From contig NZ_WQCF01000007.1 in assembly GCF_013032455.1 (NCBI RefSeq), forward strand, positions 186,001 to 250,000: DNA of 64,000 nt, read 5' to 3'. The translations under genes were made by a program, and so were the position numbers. A model generated the notes under the pieces. The model did not search any database and was not told the origin of the DNA. It saw only the letters and a list, made by a program, of their open reading frames with translations. Below, piece by piece: positions 7,753 to 17,351 of this stretch (positions are counted from its first letter, which is position 1; each line of letters begins with the position of its first letter). Source of the stretch: Ruegeria atlantica. Its GTDB lineage: Bacteria > Pseudomonadota > Alphaproteobacteria > Rhodobacterales > Rhodobacteraceae.

Positions 7753-9249
7753 TTAAGCGTTCTCTGGTCGGGTAAGACGCCAAAGCAGCCCAAACAGAAC
7801 AGATAAAAAGACAAAAAAAGGAAGATCACCGACCTTGGAGTACACAGTCGGGGCCAGCGGCGCAGGCAGCTTGGCGTCGATGAACCCGGCCTGCCCGAGG
7901 GGCAATGACTTGGCAATCCGTCCCAGCGGGTCGATCATCGCCGACACCCCTGTGTTGGCCGAGCGCATCATCGGCAGCCCCTGCTCAATTGCGCGCATTT
8001 GCGCCTGAACCAGATGTTGATATGGCCCTGACCTGGTTCCGAACCATGCATCGTTAGTGATCTGCAAAAGGAAGTCCGCGCGCCCGGGCGCAGACAAAAC
8101 ATCCTGAGTAAACACGGCTTCGTAGCAGATCAGCGGCAGCGCTTGGCCCAGCTCGCCCGCGTCCATCAGCGCAGCCCCCGGCCCCGCGCTAAACCCATGG
8201 CCTGCCGTGGTGGCCATGCCGTGAATACCGAATTTTGCCATCAGATTTCCGAACGGCACATATTCTCCGAACGGCGCAAGGTGATGCTTGTCATACAGCC
8301 CTTCTTGCTGACCTTGCTGATCCAGATAGATCATAGAGTTGTAGATTTGCGGGCCGTCTCCCCGTTGAATACCAAGGAAAACCGGCGTGCCCTGCGCTGC
8401 ATCCGCGATTACGTCCAGATAGGACTGTGCGCTTCCCAACCATTCAGGGACCGACGTTTCGGGCCACACGATCAGGTCTGGTCGTGGCTGTGCTGCAGTG
8501 AATTCAACCTGCCGGGCAAAAAACAGTGGCGCATAGTTGCGATCCCATTTTTGATGTTGGGGCGCGTTGGGCTGGATTAGCCGAACCACATGGTCGGTCT
8601 TCGTTACGGCAGGGCGTGTCGTTGCATAACCCGCTGCCAGAATGGCGGTACCAGCCGTCAAGCCAAGCGGAAACGCAAATCCACCGCGCTGCGTCAGGGC
8701 TACGCCCAGAGGCAATGTTGCCAAAAGCGTCAGCGCGCCCAGCCCATACGGACCAATTAAGGACAAAAGCTGCGAAACTGGCGTGTCGATCCAAACCTGC
8801 GCAATACCCGCCCAGGGAAACCCTGTCAGGACATAACCGCGAGCGATTTCCGCCAAAGATACAGTCACAGCCAGGAAAACCGCCTGCGCAACGACACTGC
8901 CGCCCGGTCGCCTTGCCAGCCAAAAGGCCAGCGCCCAGAACAAGGCTAACCCGCCCGCCATGAACACCAGCGCAAAAGGCGCCATCCACGCGTGACGCGC
9001 GGCGTCGACAAAAAACGGCTCGATGATCCAGCTAAGGCCATGCGCGAAATACCCGGTGGCAAAAGCCCAGCCAACCCAAGCTGCCCGACCCCGCGTTTCA
9101 GTCGACAGAAACAGTGGCGCCAACAGAACCAAGGCAACCAGGGTTGCGCCCCATAGACCAAACGGTGCCAGCCCAAATGCCGCCAGCGCACCCAGAAGGG
9201 CTGCCAGCACCAACCGTAGCCCAAAAGGCCAACCCTGTGCAGGATTCAT
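7753..9249 (-). CDS. lnt: Apolipoprotein N-acyltransferase
   Basis: This inner-membrane enzyme adds the third acyl chain to lipoproteins, after which they can be sorted to the outer membrane. The 498 residues have about six hydrophobic N-terminal segments (to about residue 215) and a carbon-nitrogen hydrolase domain. Its catalytic triad can be read as Glu264 (VWPETSVPEW), Lys321 (YDKHHLAPFGEY) and Cys375 (LICYEAVF), followed by ITNDAWFG. A last hydrophobic helix is at the C-terminus. The start overlaps the stop of the upstream CBS-domain gene by four bases, so the two are coupled. The order corC-lnt is conserved in proteobacteria. Confidence 0.97.
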   Translation of the reverse strand: MNPAQGWPFGLRLVLAALLGALAAFGLAPFGLWGATLVALVLLAPLFLSTETRGRAAWVGWAFATGYFAHGLSWIIEPFFVDAARHAWMAPFALVFMAGGLALFWALAFWLARRPGGSVVAQAVFLAVTVSLAEIARGYVLTGFPWAGIAQVWIDTPVSQLLSLIGPYGLGALTLLATLPLGVALTQRGGFAFPLGLTAGTAILAAGYATTRPAVTKTDHVVRLIQPNAPQHQKWDRNYAPLFFARQVEFTAAQPRPDLIVWPETSVPEWLGSAQSYLDVIADAAQGTPVFLGIQRGDGPQIYNSMIYLDQQGQQEGLYDKHHLAPFGEYVPFGNLMAKFGIHGMATTAGHGFSAGPGAALMDAGELGQALPLICYEAVFTQDVLSAPGRADFLLQITNDAWFGTRSGPYQHLVQAQMRAIEQGLPMMRSANTGVSAMIDPLGRIAKSLPLGQAGFIDAKLPAPLAPTVYSKVGDLPFFVFLSVLFGLLWRLTRPENA

Positions 9250-10127
9250 CCAACAAGATCCGGAAGCATGACACGCAATCGCTTGATTCTGCGCGGGTCC
9301 GCATCAATCACCTCGAACTCGGGGCCCTCTGGATGCAAAACAACCTCGCCCCGAGCAGGCACCCGGCCCGACAACATGAAGACCAGGCCGCCCAGTGTGT
9401 CGATCTCTTCCTCGTCCACATCCTCGTGGCTGGTCAAAGAACGACCGATCTCGGCTTCGAACTCTTCCAGCGGAACGCGAGCCTGCACGATGTAACAGCC
9501 GGATTTTTCCTGAACCCACAGCTGATCTTCATCCGCATCGTGTTCATCAGCAATTTCTCCGACGACCTGTTCGATCAAATCCTCAATTGTCACCAAGCCG
9601 TCGACACCGCCATACTCGTCAATCACCAGCGCCATGTGACGGCGTTCGGTCTGCATCTTGGTCATCAGAACACCAATCGGCATCGAAGGTGGCACGAAAA
9701 GCAAAGTCCGCAGCATCGAGACAAGGTCAAACTCGGTGGACCCACCATTGAACCCATGGGTCAGGGCGAAATCCTTGAGGTGAACAAACCCCAGCGGCGT
9801 ATCCAGAGTACCTTCGTAAACCGGTATGCGCGACAGCCCGCTGTCGCGGAACACCTGCGCCAGTTCGTCTTTCGTAATTGTCGAAGGGACAGAAATGATC
9901 TCAGCGGTCGGAATCGCCACATCCTCAACGCGCATCCGTCGCAGGTTGATCATGCCACGAGGTTGCACCTTGTCGACCTCAAGCCCATTGGCCTCGTGAA
10001 CCTCATCCTCGCTGGGTGGCGAGAACGCATCCACTATTCGAGAGAAAAATCCGGCTTTCTCATTTTCACCGCCGTTCTTCGGTTGCGCGCCTTGCGCCGC
10101 CCTAGAACTGCCGTCTGTATCGCCCAT
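9246..10127 (-). CDS. CBS-domain CorC/hemolysin-family protein
   Basis: This 293-residue cytosolic protein has a pair of CBS domains (roughly residues 65-205, with VPSTITKDELAQVF and GGVDGLVTIEDLIEQVVGEI) and a C-terminal CorC/HlyC transporter-associated domain (about 215-290). It lacks the DUF21 membrane part of the larger hemolysin-like proteins, so it is CorC-like. CorC is linked to Mg/Co efflux in enterobacteria; here the role is inferred from family and position only. It lies between ybeY and lnt as in many proteobacteria and overlaps lnt by four bases. Confidence 0.92.
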   Translation of the reverse strand: MGDTDGSSRAAQGAQPKNGGENEKAGFFSRIVDAFSPPSEDEVHEANGLEVDKVQPRGMINLRRMRVEDVAIPTAEIISVPSTITKDELAQVFRDSGLSRIPVYEGTLDTPLGFVHLKDFALTHGFNGGSTEFDLVSMLRTLLFVPPSMPIGVLMTKMQTERRHMALVIDEYGGVDGLVTIEDLIEQVVGEIADEHDADEDQLWVQEKSGCYIVQARVPLEEFEAEIGRSLTSHEDVDEEEIDTLGGLVFMLSGRVPARGEVVLHPEGPEFEVIDADPRRIKRLRVMLPDLVG

Positions 10128-10162
10128 AGTCCTGTTCCAAATAATCGGCCGAAATGGCCCGT

Positions 10163-10657
10163 CTACACATTATATGGGTCATCAATACCCATTTTGCCAA
10201 GTATAGCGACCTCAGCCGCCTCCATCAAAGTGGCGTCGGGGTCACGAATGTGATCGTATCCCAGCAAATGCAACGTTCCGTGAATGATCAAATGCGTGAC
10301 ATGATCATCCATGGATTTCCCAGCTTCTTCCGCCTCACGGGCGCAGGTGTCGTAAGCAATTGCAATATCACCCAGCGTGATTTCGCCGGTAAAGTCGGGT
10401 TCGGGCTCAACCGGAACCACCCCCGGCTGGTCGGCAGCCAGATCTTCGGCTGGCCAGCTGAGCACGTTGGTCGGCGTGGATTTTTCCCGAAATTCGGCAT
10501 TCAGCTCGGCGATTCGCGCATCATCGCAGGCCAGCAGGCTGATCTCACACAGGTCAGCGTCCAGATCGCAATGATCCAGAACCGCCTGAATAGCCCGCTT
10601 AGCCAAAGGCTCAAGCCCCTGCCAGCGCGCATCTTCGATTGTCAGTTCAAGGTTCAT
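10163..10657 (-). CDS. ybeY: Endoribonuclease YbeY
   Basis: This zinc-dependent RNase acts in 16S rRNA 3'-end maturation and ribosome quality control. The 164 residues carry the metal-binding triad H126, H130 and H136 in [11 protein letters not shown], plus NVLSWPAED and [10 protein letters not shown], which are typical of the family. The length is usual. It lies between phoH and the CorC-like gene, with gaps of about 33 and 35 bases, and is probably in one transcript with them. Confidence 0.97.
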   Translation of the reverse strand: MNLELTIEDARWQGLEPLAKRAIQAVLDHCDLDADLCEISLLACDDARIAELNAEFREKSTPTNVLSWPAEDLAADQPGVVPVEPEPDFTGEITLGDIAIAYDTCAREAEEAGKSMDDHVTHLIIHGTLHLLGYDHIRDPDATLMEAAEVAILGKMGIDDPYNV

Positions 10658-10690
10658 GTCACCACGCCCAAAGCCTGCGGCCCCGGACGT

Positions 10691-11713
10691 TCACCCCGTC
10701 TCGCGACCCGAGTCGGCCTCATACGCTTCGATAATGGCGGCGACAAGCGGATGTCGCACCACATCCTTTGAAGTGAAATAATTGAAGCTGATATTCGGGA
10801 TCGTCTTCAAAAGGCGTTCTGCATCCGCCAGACCCGATTGCACGCCGCGCGGCAGGTCGACCTGCGACCGGTCACCGGTGATCACCATGCGGCTTCCCTC
10901 GCCCAGACGGGTCAGGAACATCTTCATCTGCATTGTCGTGGCGTTCTGCGCCTCATCCAGCACCACAAACGCATTGGCCAACGTCCGCCCGCGCATGAAG
11001 GCCAACGGTGCAATTTCGATTCGCTTTTCCTCGATCAGCTTGGCAAGCTGTTTGCCGGGCAAAAAGTCGTTCAGCGCATCATAGAGCGGCTGCATATACG
11101 GATCGACCTTGTCTTTCATGTCGCCGGGCAGATAACCCAGCTTTTCCCCGGCCTCGACCGCCGGGCGGCTGAGGATGATCCTGTCTACATGCCCACCGAT
11201 AAACATCGACACGCCTACGGCTACGGCGAGATAGGTCTTACCCGTGCCTGCCGGTCCGATTCCAAAAGCCAGTTCATTATTGAACAATGACTGAACATAC
11301 GCCTTTTGCGCGTCGGTGCGCGGCTCAACCAGCTTTTTACGGGTTTTGATCTCGACCGTGCCGCCCTTGAACATCTCAAGCTGGTCACCATCACGACTGC
11401 CGGTTCCCTGTTCCGATCCGCCCATCCGCAATTCGCGGTCCACGTCGGCCGCTTCGACGTCGCGGCCACCTTCCAAACGAGCATAGAGGGCCTCTAACAC
11501 CTCCATCGCCTGTTTTTGAGCGTCTTCATCGCCCATGACGACCAACTGGTTGCCACGTCGAACAATCTGGACGGACAACTTTTGTTCGATATCGGTCAGG
11601 TTGCGGTCATACTCGCCGCACAGATCAATCAACAACCGGTTGTCAGGGAATTCAACAAACGCCTCGCGTTGGGGCATGTCATCTTGCGGTGGGGTAAGGG
11701 CACCGATGGCCAA
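10691..11713 (-). CDS. phoH: PhoH family ATPase
   Basis: This cytosolic P-loop ATPase of the PhoH/YbeZ type is thought to work with YbeY in RNA metabolism. Walker A is GPAGTGKTYLAV and Walker B is AFVVLDEAQNAT, followed by the conserved TGDRSQVDLP. A KH-like N-terminal part (about residues 15-85) contains QIVRRGNQLVVMG. I chose the TTG at 11713 (LAIGALTPPQ) because AGGAG sits six bases upstream; a TTG at 11773 gives 20 more residues without a good ribosome binding site. At 340 residues it is of normal size. Confidence 0.94.
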   Translation of the reverse strand: MAIGALTPPQDDMPQREAFVEFPDNRLLIDLCGEYDRNLTDIEQKLSVQIVRRGNQLVVMGDEDAQKQAMEVLEALYARLEGGRDVEAADVDRELRMGGSEQGTGSRDGDQLEMFKGGTVEIKTRKKLVEPRTDAQKAYVQSLFNNELAFGIGPAGTGKTYLAVAVGVSMFIGGHVDRIILSRPAVEAGEKLGYLPGDMKDKVDPYMQPLYDALNDFLPGKQLAKLIEEKRIEIAPLAFMRGRTLANAFVVLDEAQNATTMQMKMFLTRLGEGSRMVITGDRSQVDLPRGVQSGLADAERLLKTIPNISFNYFTSKDVVRHPLVAAIIEAYEADSGRETG

Positions 11714-11848
11714 TCCGTTCTCCTGTCTTGGCGTTTCACCCCGAGCGTAGACAACAAATCTTGGTGGGCGCAAGCCACAGATTCAAAATTTCATCAATGG
11801 ATGGTAAAACCGCCGACGCAGGACACGCCCCCGCAGAAATCCGCGCCA

Positions 11849-12613
11849 TCAAAATGTATAGTTCAATCCGAATCTCAGGCTGCGGTAACGAGGTGTGGAT
11901 TTCGTCGAGAACCCATTGTCGAACTCGACTGTGCGCGAGTTGAATTGCACGTATTCATACTCACCCGTGATCGACCAATCCTCATTCAAGCGGTGCTCCA
12001 CACCGATACTGGCCGAATAACCGCCCCGTGTGTCATTTTCTTCAAAGGGTTGCACTGCAGTTCCCAAAGCCAGGCTGCTTGTCGTTTTGACATCGCCTTG
12101 CACATAGCCGAGGGAAATAAAATACAGGGTTGAACCACTTTTGTTGGTTAGGCCATTGCGAAACCGTATCGAAAGAACGTCCGAAACCTCGGACCCACCA
12201 GTCACCGTGACACCGCCGATAACGGTCGAGACGTCATCATCAATCGTACCAGTGTCATAGCCCAATTCAATTCCGTAAACATAATCTCGCCCACCCACGG
12301 CAGGCAAAACACCGCGCCAGCCGCCCCGAATGCCGACGTAGCCCCCTTTTAGGTCCAGTTCACCAATTTCAAACAAATCCGCCGGGGTCCGAAGCCCGAA
12401 TCGGTCCGAGCCGCCCGAGGCATGCCCCCCGCTAAGACCCAGATAAAATGCGCTTACGTCACTGCCAAACCGTTTTGGGCTGATGACCGGGGGTTCGGTC
12501 ACGCTCTGTTCCAGATTGCCTGCAACCGTTGCGCTGGAACAAAAGGAAAGTACCAGAGCCGCCGCAAAAGCAAGTTGACTGTTCAATCCAATGTAACGCG
12601 CCAGTAACTGCAC
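11849..12613 (-). CDS. Outer-membrane beta-barrel protein
   Basis: The 254-residue product has a signal peptide (about residues 1-32, ending near SSATVAG). Alternating hydrophobic strands follow, such as AFYLGLSGGHA, YVYGIELGYDTG, TLYFISLGYVQG and WSITGEYEYVQF, and the chain ends in RFGLNYTF. A C-terminal aromatic residue after such a strand is the outer-membrane insertion signal, so a porin-like barrel of roughly eight strands is likely. Function is unknown. The GTG start has GGAGGT five bases upstream. It interrupts the usual miaB-phoH neighbourhood. Confidence 0.85.
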   Translation of the reverse strand: MQLLARYIGLNSQLAFAAALVLSFCSSATVAGNLEQSVTEPPVISPKRFGSDVSAFYLGLSGGHASGGSDRFGLRTPADLFEIGELDLKGGYVGIRGGWRGVLPAVGGRDYVYGIELGYDTGTIDDDVSTVIGGVTVTGGSEVSDVLSIRFRNGLTNKSGSTLYFISLGYVQGDVKTTSSLALGTAVQPFEENDTRGGYSASIGVEHRLNEDWSITGEYEYVQFNSRTVEFDNGFSTKSTPRYRSLRFGLNYTF

Positions 12614-12794
12614 TCGTAACCTCCATCGTGCCAGGCCGGAAATACGGTCAGCACACCCCTGAACCTTAAGGAACGTACAATTCCTGCACCCGAAAAACCT
12701 GAGCTTTGTCGGACCATATTTACCGATGATAAATCAAGGATTAATAATGGGGAAAATGCAGCCTAGGTTCTCAAAACAGCACGTGCCGGCAGGA

Positions 12795-14114
12795 TCAGAT
12801 CAATGCCCCAGCCAACGAGTTCGCCCCTGAATCCGTGATTAATACCTCTCGCAAGTCACCCACTTCGACATTGGCATCGGATACGTGAACCGAATGTAAA
12901 TACTCGGATTTTCCGACCATCTGACCCGGCAAACGACCGGCTTTTTCGAACAGAACGCGGACCTTGCGGCCAACCATCGAATCCTGAATTTCCCTTTGAT
13001 GCTGCGTGATTAACGCCTGCAGACGCTGAAGACGTTCGTCCGCTGCCGCAGGATCAACCTGCGGGCGTTCTGCCGCCGGGGTTCCCGGACGTGTCGAGTA
13101 TTTAAAGGAATAGGCGTACCCGTATTTGACCTGTTCAACCAAATCCAGCGTGGCTTGAAAGTCCTCCTCGGTTTCTTCAGGAAAACCAACGATGAAGTCG
13201 CCAGACATCACGATATCGTGACGCGCAGCGCGGATACGCTCGATCAGCCGCAGATAGCTTTCGGCGGTGTGGCTGCGGTTCATCCGCTTGAGGATACGGT
13301 CAGATCCGGACTGCACCGGCAGGTGCAGGTAAGGCATCAGCTTTTCGCAGGTTCCGTGCGCCTCGATCAAATCGTCGGCCATGTCATTGGGGTGCGAAGT
13401 GGTAAAGCGGATACGCTCCAGCCCGTCGACCTTGTTCAACTCCCAGATCAGACCGGCCAGCGTCATATCTCCGTTCGCGCCTGCGCCGTGATAGGCGTTG
13501 ACGTTCTGCCCCAGCAGAGTGATCTCGCGCACGCCGCGTTCAACCAGATCATGGGCTTCGCGGATAATGCGATCCGCCGGGCGACTGACTTCGGCACCAC
13601 GGGTATAGGGCACCACGCAGAAGGCACAGAATTTGTCGCAGCCTTCCTGCACTGTCAGAAACGCTGTCGGGCCGCGCTTGGCCTTAGGGCGATTCTTTAA
13701 CTTTTCGAACTTGTCTTCCTCGGGGAAATCCGTGTCCAGCGCCTTGGCGCCGGTGCGTGTCTTTGCCTCCATCTCGGGGAGGCGGTGATAGCTTTGCGGC
13801 CCGACCACCAGATCGACCAGAGGCTGGCGGCGCATGATCTCTTCGCCCTCGGCCTGTGCCACGCAGCCTGCCACGCCAATCTTCAGATCGGGTTTTTCTG
13901 CCTTAAGGCCCTTGAAGCGGCCAAGCTCGGAATAGACCTTTTCGGCAGCCTTTTCCCGGATATGGCAGGTGTTGAGCAAAATCATATCCGCGTCATCAGG
14001 GCTTTTGGTTTCAACATAGCCCTGCCCACCCAGCGTCTCGGACATACGTTCGCTGTCATAGACGTTCATCTGGCAACCATAGGTTTTGATGTACAGCTTT
14101 TTGGGTTCTGACAT
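12795..14114 (-). CDS. miaB: tRNA-2-methylthio-N6-dimethylallyladenosine synthase
   Basis: This radical-SAM enzyme thiomethylates the modified A37 of tRNAs reading UNN codons. The 439 residues show the N-terminal UPF0004 domain with three cluster cysteines ([22 protein letters not shown]), and the radical SAM motif CDKFCAFC near residue 160 with VVPYTRG. They also show [17 protein letters not shown] and a C-terminal TRAM domain. Length and motifs are complete. It would normally lead the phoH-ybeY block; here the barrel gene lies in between. Confidence 0.98.
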   Translation of the reverse strand: MSEPKKLYIKTYGCQMNVYDSERMSETLGGQGYVETKSPDDADMILLNTCHIREKAAEKVYSELGRFKGLKAEKPDLKIGVAGCVAQAEGEEIMRRQPLVDLVVGPQSYHRLPEMEAKTRTGAKALDTDFPEEDKFEKLKNRPKAKRGPTAFLTVQEGCDKFCAFCVVPYTRGAEVSRPADRIIREAHDLVERGVREITLLGQNVNAYHGAGANGDMTLAGLIWELNKVDGLERIRFTTSHPNDMADDLIEAHGTCEKLMPYLHLPVQSGSDRILKRMNRSHTAESYLRLIERIRAARHDIVMSGDFIVGFPEETEEDFQATLDLVEQVKYGYAYSFKYSTRPGTPAAERPQVDPAAADERLQRLQALITQHQREIQDSMVGRKVRVLFEKAGRLPGQMVGKSEYLHSVHVSDANVEVGDLREVLITDSGANSLAGALI

Positions 14115-14234
14115 GGGTATGGCCTTTGCATTCGCGGGATCGGCGTCATCTATACTCTACGAACGCCGCTTGCAATGCCGAGGCGGATACCCGATTTTGA
14201 CCGCAGATTCCAGCCAAGTGGAACCGGACAGGCA

Positions 14235-15098
14235 ATGCAATACGACTCTCTCGACGATTTCCTGAGTTCAGGTAAATCCGCCCTGGCCAAAGGCCCGGTC
14301 GCACTGATCTTTGCCGAGGACACGGTCGAAATCGATAGCACCATCCGGCACCACCTTCATCTGGGGTTCAAATCCGTGATCGCATTCATGCCGCAGGAAT
14401 TCGCGCTGGACCTCGAGTTGTCCGAACGCATCCATCGCGTCACCCTGACCTGCGTGCCCAGCAAAGTGGTTTTCGACACCATCAACAAGATCATAAAGGC
14501 TGCTCCGGGTCTCTGGATGTATTACTGTTACAACGCAGAGTACCTGTTCTTCCCGTTTTGCGAGACACGCTCCGTGGGCGAATTGCTGGCCTTCCACACC
14601 GAAGAGCGGCGTGACGCAATGCTGAGCCACGTGGTCGACCTGTATGCGGACGACCTGAACACCTATCCGAATGGCGTCGCCCCCGATCGCGCCATGCTGG
14701 ACAGCACGGGATACTACGCCCACACCCGTCACGACGCCGAAGGTCATCCGATCGAGCGGCAGTTGGACATGTCCGGTGGTTTGCGCTGGCGGTTCGAGGA
14801 TCACATCCCATACGAGCGCCGCCGCATTGACCGGATCGCCCTGTTCAAGTCCGGAAAGGGCCTGGAACTGCGGCCCGATCACACCTTTGATGAGCCGGAA
14901 TACAACACCTATTCCTGCCCCTGGCATCACAACATGACCGCCGCCATATGTTCATTCCGGGCAGCCAAGGCGTTGAAAAGCAACGCCGGATCCACATTCG
15001 ACATCCCGACATTCTGCTGGAGCAACTCGGTGCCGTTTCAATGGACGTCCAGCCAATTGCTCGATCTGGGGCTGATCGAACCGGGCCAGTGGTTCTGA
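14235..15098 (+). CDS. Glycosyltransferase-2-like protein of unknown function
   Basis: The protein of 287 residues starts MQYDSLDDFL (a start 20 codons upstream at 14175 is possible; neither has a strong ribosome binding site). The N-terminal part (VALIFAEDTVEIDSTIRHHLHLGFKSVIAFMP) and the middle (WMYYCYNAEYLFFPF, FHTEERRDAMLSHVVDLYADDL) recall family-2-like glycosyltransferases common in roseobacters, where a DxDEF motif would be expected. Here that spot reads YNAEYLFF, so metal binding by DxD is lost or different. No signal peptide or membrane helix is seen. Function cannot be assigned. It is divergent from miaB and convergent with the dioxygenase gene, eight bases away. Confidence 0.7.
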   Translation: MQYDSLDDFLSSGKSALAKGPVALIFAEDTVEIDSTIRHHLHLGFKSVIAFMPQEFALDLELSERIHRVTLTCVPSKVVFDTINKIIKAAPGLWMYYCYNAEYLFFPFCETRSVGELLAFHTEERRDAMLSHVVDLYADDLNTYPNGVAPDRAMLDSTGYYAHTRHDAEGHPIERQLDMSGGLRWRFEDHIPYERRRIDRIALFKSGKGLELRPDHTFDEPEYNTYSCPWHHNMTAAICSFRAAKALKSNAGSTFDIPTFCWSNSVPFQWTSSQLLDLGLIEPGQWF

Positions 15099-15105
15099 TT
15101 CGATC

Positions 15106-15903
15106 CTAGCGCTGCAGCAACACAGGGAACCAGTCTTCGCGCAAACGCTGACCGGACGTCATGTCATGGCCGGGGAACGGGGGGGACGTGCGGCCCGGAC
15201 GCTCGACATAGCGCGCATCGTCCCCCACTAAACGCAATGAAAACGCCCGGCGACGGCTGTCGGACTGGTTGCCTCGCGCGCCGTGCAGGGTGCGATAGTT
15301 GAACGCCACTGCATCGCCCGGCTCCATTTCAAATTCCACAACTCTCATGCCTTCGGCATCCGGGTCCGGAACGGGGATGTATTGACCTTCATCGGGGAAG
15401 AACCCCTCTTCCGAGACCCAGCGGGTCGGCAATACCTCTTTTTCCCATCGGTGCGATCCGGCCACACACCGCAACGTTGCCTGCTTGACCGGGTCCAGCG
15501 GCGACCAAAAGCTAATCGTCTGATCTCCTTCGACAAAATAATATGGCCCGTCTTGATGCCACGGGGTTGCCATCGACGTGCCCGGTTCCTTGACCAGAAC
15601 GTGGTCGTGGAACATCTGCACGGTTTTTGACTGCATGAGGTCCGCTGCGACCTCGGCCGCCGGAGAGTTTTCGATCACATCCCGAAACTGGTCAATTCGC
15701 GACCAGTTGCAGTAATCGTCAAAGAACAGGCCAGTCTCACCCTGTTTCCTGTTTTCCGAGGCGTACGGTCCAGGCTCGGCCATATTCGCGGCCACTCCGT
15801 CACGCAGGGTTTCAACGTGATCGGCGAACAATCCCTTGATCAGGACAACGCCATCCTGCTGATAGGTTTCGATCATCTCATGCGTGACCAAAGGATGGGT
15901 CAT
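15106..15903 (-). CDS. Phytanoyl-CoA dioxygenase family protein
   Basis: This is a non-haem Fe(II)/2-oxoglutarate oxygenase; the substrate is unknown. The 265 residues include the HxD iron ligands in ATPWHQDGPYYF and the distal His in RTLHGARGNQS, with an Arg-rich 2-oxoglutarate site after it (SRRRAFSLR). The ATG at 15903 is supported by GGAGGT four bases upstream; the longer frame from 15960 is not. A divergent LysR gene starts 88 bases away, so the regulator probably controls this gene. The family includes ectoine and other small-molecule hydroxylases, but no neighbour fixes a pathway. Confidence 0.9.
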   Translation of the reverse strand: MTHPLVTHEMIETYQQDGVVLIKGLFADHVETLRDGVAANMAEPGPYASENRKQGETGLFFDDYCNWSRIDQFRDVIENSPAAEVAADLMQSKTVQMFHDHVLVKEPGTSMATPWHQDGPYYFVEGDQTISFWSPLDPVKQATLRCVAGSHRWEKEVLPTRWVSEEGFFPDEGQYIPVPDPDAEGMRVVEFEMEPGDAVAFNYRTLHGARGNQSDSRRRAFSLRLVGDDARYVERPGRTSPPFPGHDMTSGQRLREDWFPVLLQR

Positions 15904-15983
15904 AATTACCTCCGCGCCATGTGTTTGGGTGATCTGCACATGGGAAATCCCCTTGTTCAAGTCATAACTTTAAAAGATACACT

Positions 15984-15996
15984 TAACTTCATGTTA
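15984..15996. promoter_or_regulatory. Candidate LysR-type operator (T-N11-A)
   Basis: TAACTTCATGTTA has the T-N11-A layout with TAAC/GTTA dyad symmetry. It overlaps the start codon of the LysR gene and lies in the short gap before the divergent dioxygenase gene. This would suit autoregulation. It is a pattern match only. Confidence 0.35.
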
Positions 15997-16881
15997 TATA
16001 TCTCCCTCCGTCAGTATGAATATGTCTGCGCCATCGGGCGATACGGCAGCCTGTCCTCTGCTGCGCAGCACCTGAATGTTTCACAACCAGCCCTTTCAAA
16101 CGCGCTGACGCGAGTCGAAGAACAACTGGGCCATCCCCTGTTTGCCCGCAGGCGTGGTGCCGCGATGGCGCTTACCCCGCAGGGGCGCAGCTTTATCGAA
16201 GAAGCCGAAACGCTACTGGCCAAGGCTGCCCGTTTGGAAAATGCCGCTGAAACAGGCGCGGGCAAAGCAAGGTTGCGGCTGGGCTGCTTTGTCGATCTGG
16301 CCCCGTTTATGCTCGCGCGCTCCCTTCGGCTTTTGCGCGCTGAACTGCCGGATGTGGCAGTGTCCTACAGGGTCGACAATTTCGAAGGATTGATCTCTGG
16401 CCTGATCGATGGCCGGATAGATATGGCGCTGACTTATGGGATGAGCATGGATGCGAGTTTTTCCAAGCAAACACTGTTCAGCAGTTCCCCGCATGCCCTT
16501 GTGTCACCAGAGCACCCTTTGGCCAAGAAACCGCAGGTTTCGTTGCGGGATCTCGCGGCCCACCCGCTTATCCTGTCAGAAGAGGGGCTATCAGCCCAGC
16601 ATGTGCTGGGCTTGTTCCGTCGGATCGGGGAAAGCCCGACAGTCGCGCACCGGGCAGCCTCGTTGGAAATTCAGCGCAGCCTTGCGGCGCATGGTGAAGG
16701 GATCGCGATCAGTTATGCCAACCCTCCCGCGAAAATCAGCTATGACGGAATACCTTTGGTAAGCCTGCCAGTATCCGACTCGTTTGCCGCTGAACCCGTG
16801 GTCTTGGCACGACATGGTACGGGGCCGACGGATGCACAAATTGCAGTCGCGGAAAACGCATTACTCAGTTTCAGGACTTGA
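15991..16881 (+). CDS. LysR-family transcriptional regulator
   Basis: The 296-residue DNA-binding protein has an N-terminal winged helix (residues about 5-62: YEYVCAIGRYGSLSSAAQHLNVSQPALSNALTRVEEQLGHPLF) and a periplasmic-binding-protein-like effector domain after residue 90. The start MLYISLRQYEYV at 15991 gives the usual distance to the helix-turn-helix; a frame open from 15817 would run into the divergent dioxygenase gene. It probably regulates that gene. It is convergent with irr, whose stop is two bases away. Confidence 0.92.
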   Translation: MLYISLRQYEYVCAIGRYGSLSSAAQHLNVSQPALSNALTRVEEQLGHPLFARRRGAAMALTPQGRSFIEEAETLLAKAARLENAAETGAGKARLRLGCFVDLAPFMLARSLRLLRAELPDVAVSYRVDNFEGLISGLIDGRIDMALTYGMSMDASFSKQTLFSSSPHALVSPEHPLAKKPQVSLRDLAAHPLILSEEGLSAQHVLGLFRRIGESPTVAHRAASLEIQRSLAAHGEGIAISYANPPAKISYDGIPLVSLPVSDSFAAEPVVLARHGTGPTDAQIAVAENALLSFRT

Positions 16882-16883
16882 AG

Positions 16884-17300
16884 TTACTTCTTCCGAAGGC
16901 GGATCACGACGTCAACCGACGCAATCTCGACCCCTTCGGGTGCGTCCGGCAGTCGTTGAATCACCAACTGGTCCGAAGGCGCGTCGCTTAGACGGCTCTC
17001 ATCTTCCCAGAAGAAATGGGGATGATCATGCGTGTTGGTATCGAAATAGCTTTTCGAGCCGTCCACGGTGATTTCCTGAAGAACACCTGCTTCGCAGAAT
17101 GCGCGCAAAGTATTGTAAACAGTCGCTAAAGAAACGGCATCACCGTTGTTCTTAGCCGATTCAAACAGGCTTTCGGCGGTCACATGCCGATGGCGGCCAT
17201 CACCGACCAACAGCTCAGCCAAAGCCAGGCGTTGACGCGTCGGACGCAATCCTGCGTCGACCAACCAATTTGTGGCTATGCTATGGCTCTGAGGCGTCAT
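16884..17300 (-). CDS. irr: Fur-family iron response regulator Irr
   Basis: This is the iron/haem-responsive repressor typical of alphaproteobacteria. The 138 residues show the Fur winged helix (GLRPTRQRLALAELL, SLATVYNTLRAFCEAG) and the Irr-type His cluster (GRHRHVTAES and NTHDHPHFF). The C-terminal CxxC zinc pairs of classical Fur are absent, as expected for Irr. No N-terminal haem regulatory motif (GCPWHD type) is present. The gene is divergent from fabA, with a near-perfect palindrome between. The irr-fabA neighbourhood is common in Rhodobacteraceae. Confidence 0.92.
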   Translation of the reverse strand: MTPQSHSIATNWLVDAGLRPTRQRLALAELLVGDGRHRHVTAESLFESAKNNGDAVSLATVYNTLRAFCEAGVLQEITVDGSKSYFDTNTHDHPHFFWEDESRLSDAPSDQLVIQRLPDAPEGVEIASVDVVIRLRKK

Positions 17301-17351
17301 GGAACCGATACCCGTTCGTTACTGACCTATATATAAGTGCCATGGCGGGGT

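Noticed and set aside
15817..15990. Longer LysR protein starting at 15817
   Set aside because: It would overlap the divergent dioxygenase coding region and move the helix-turn-helix too far from the N-terminus.
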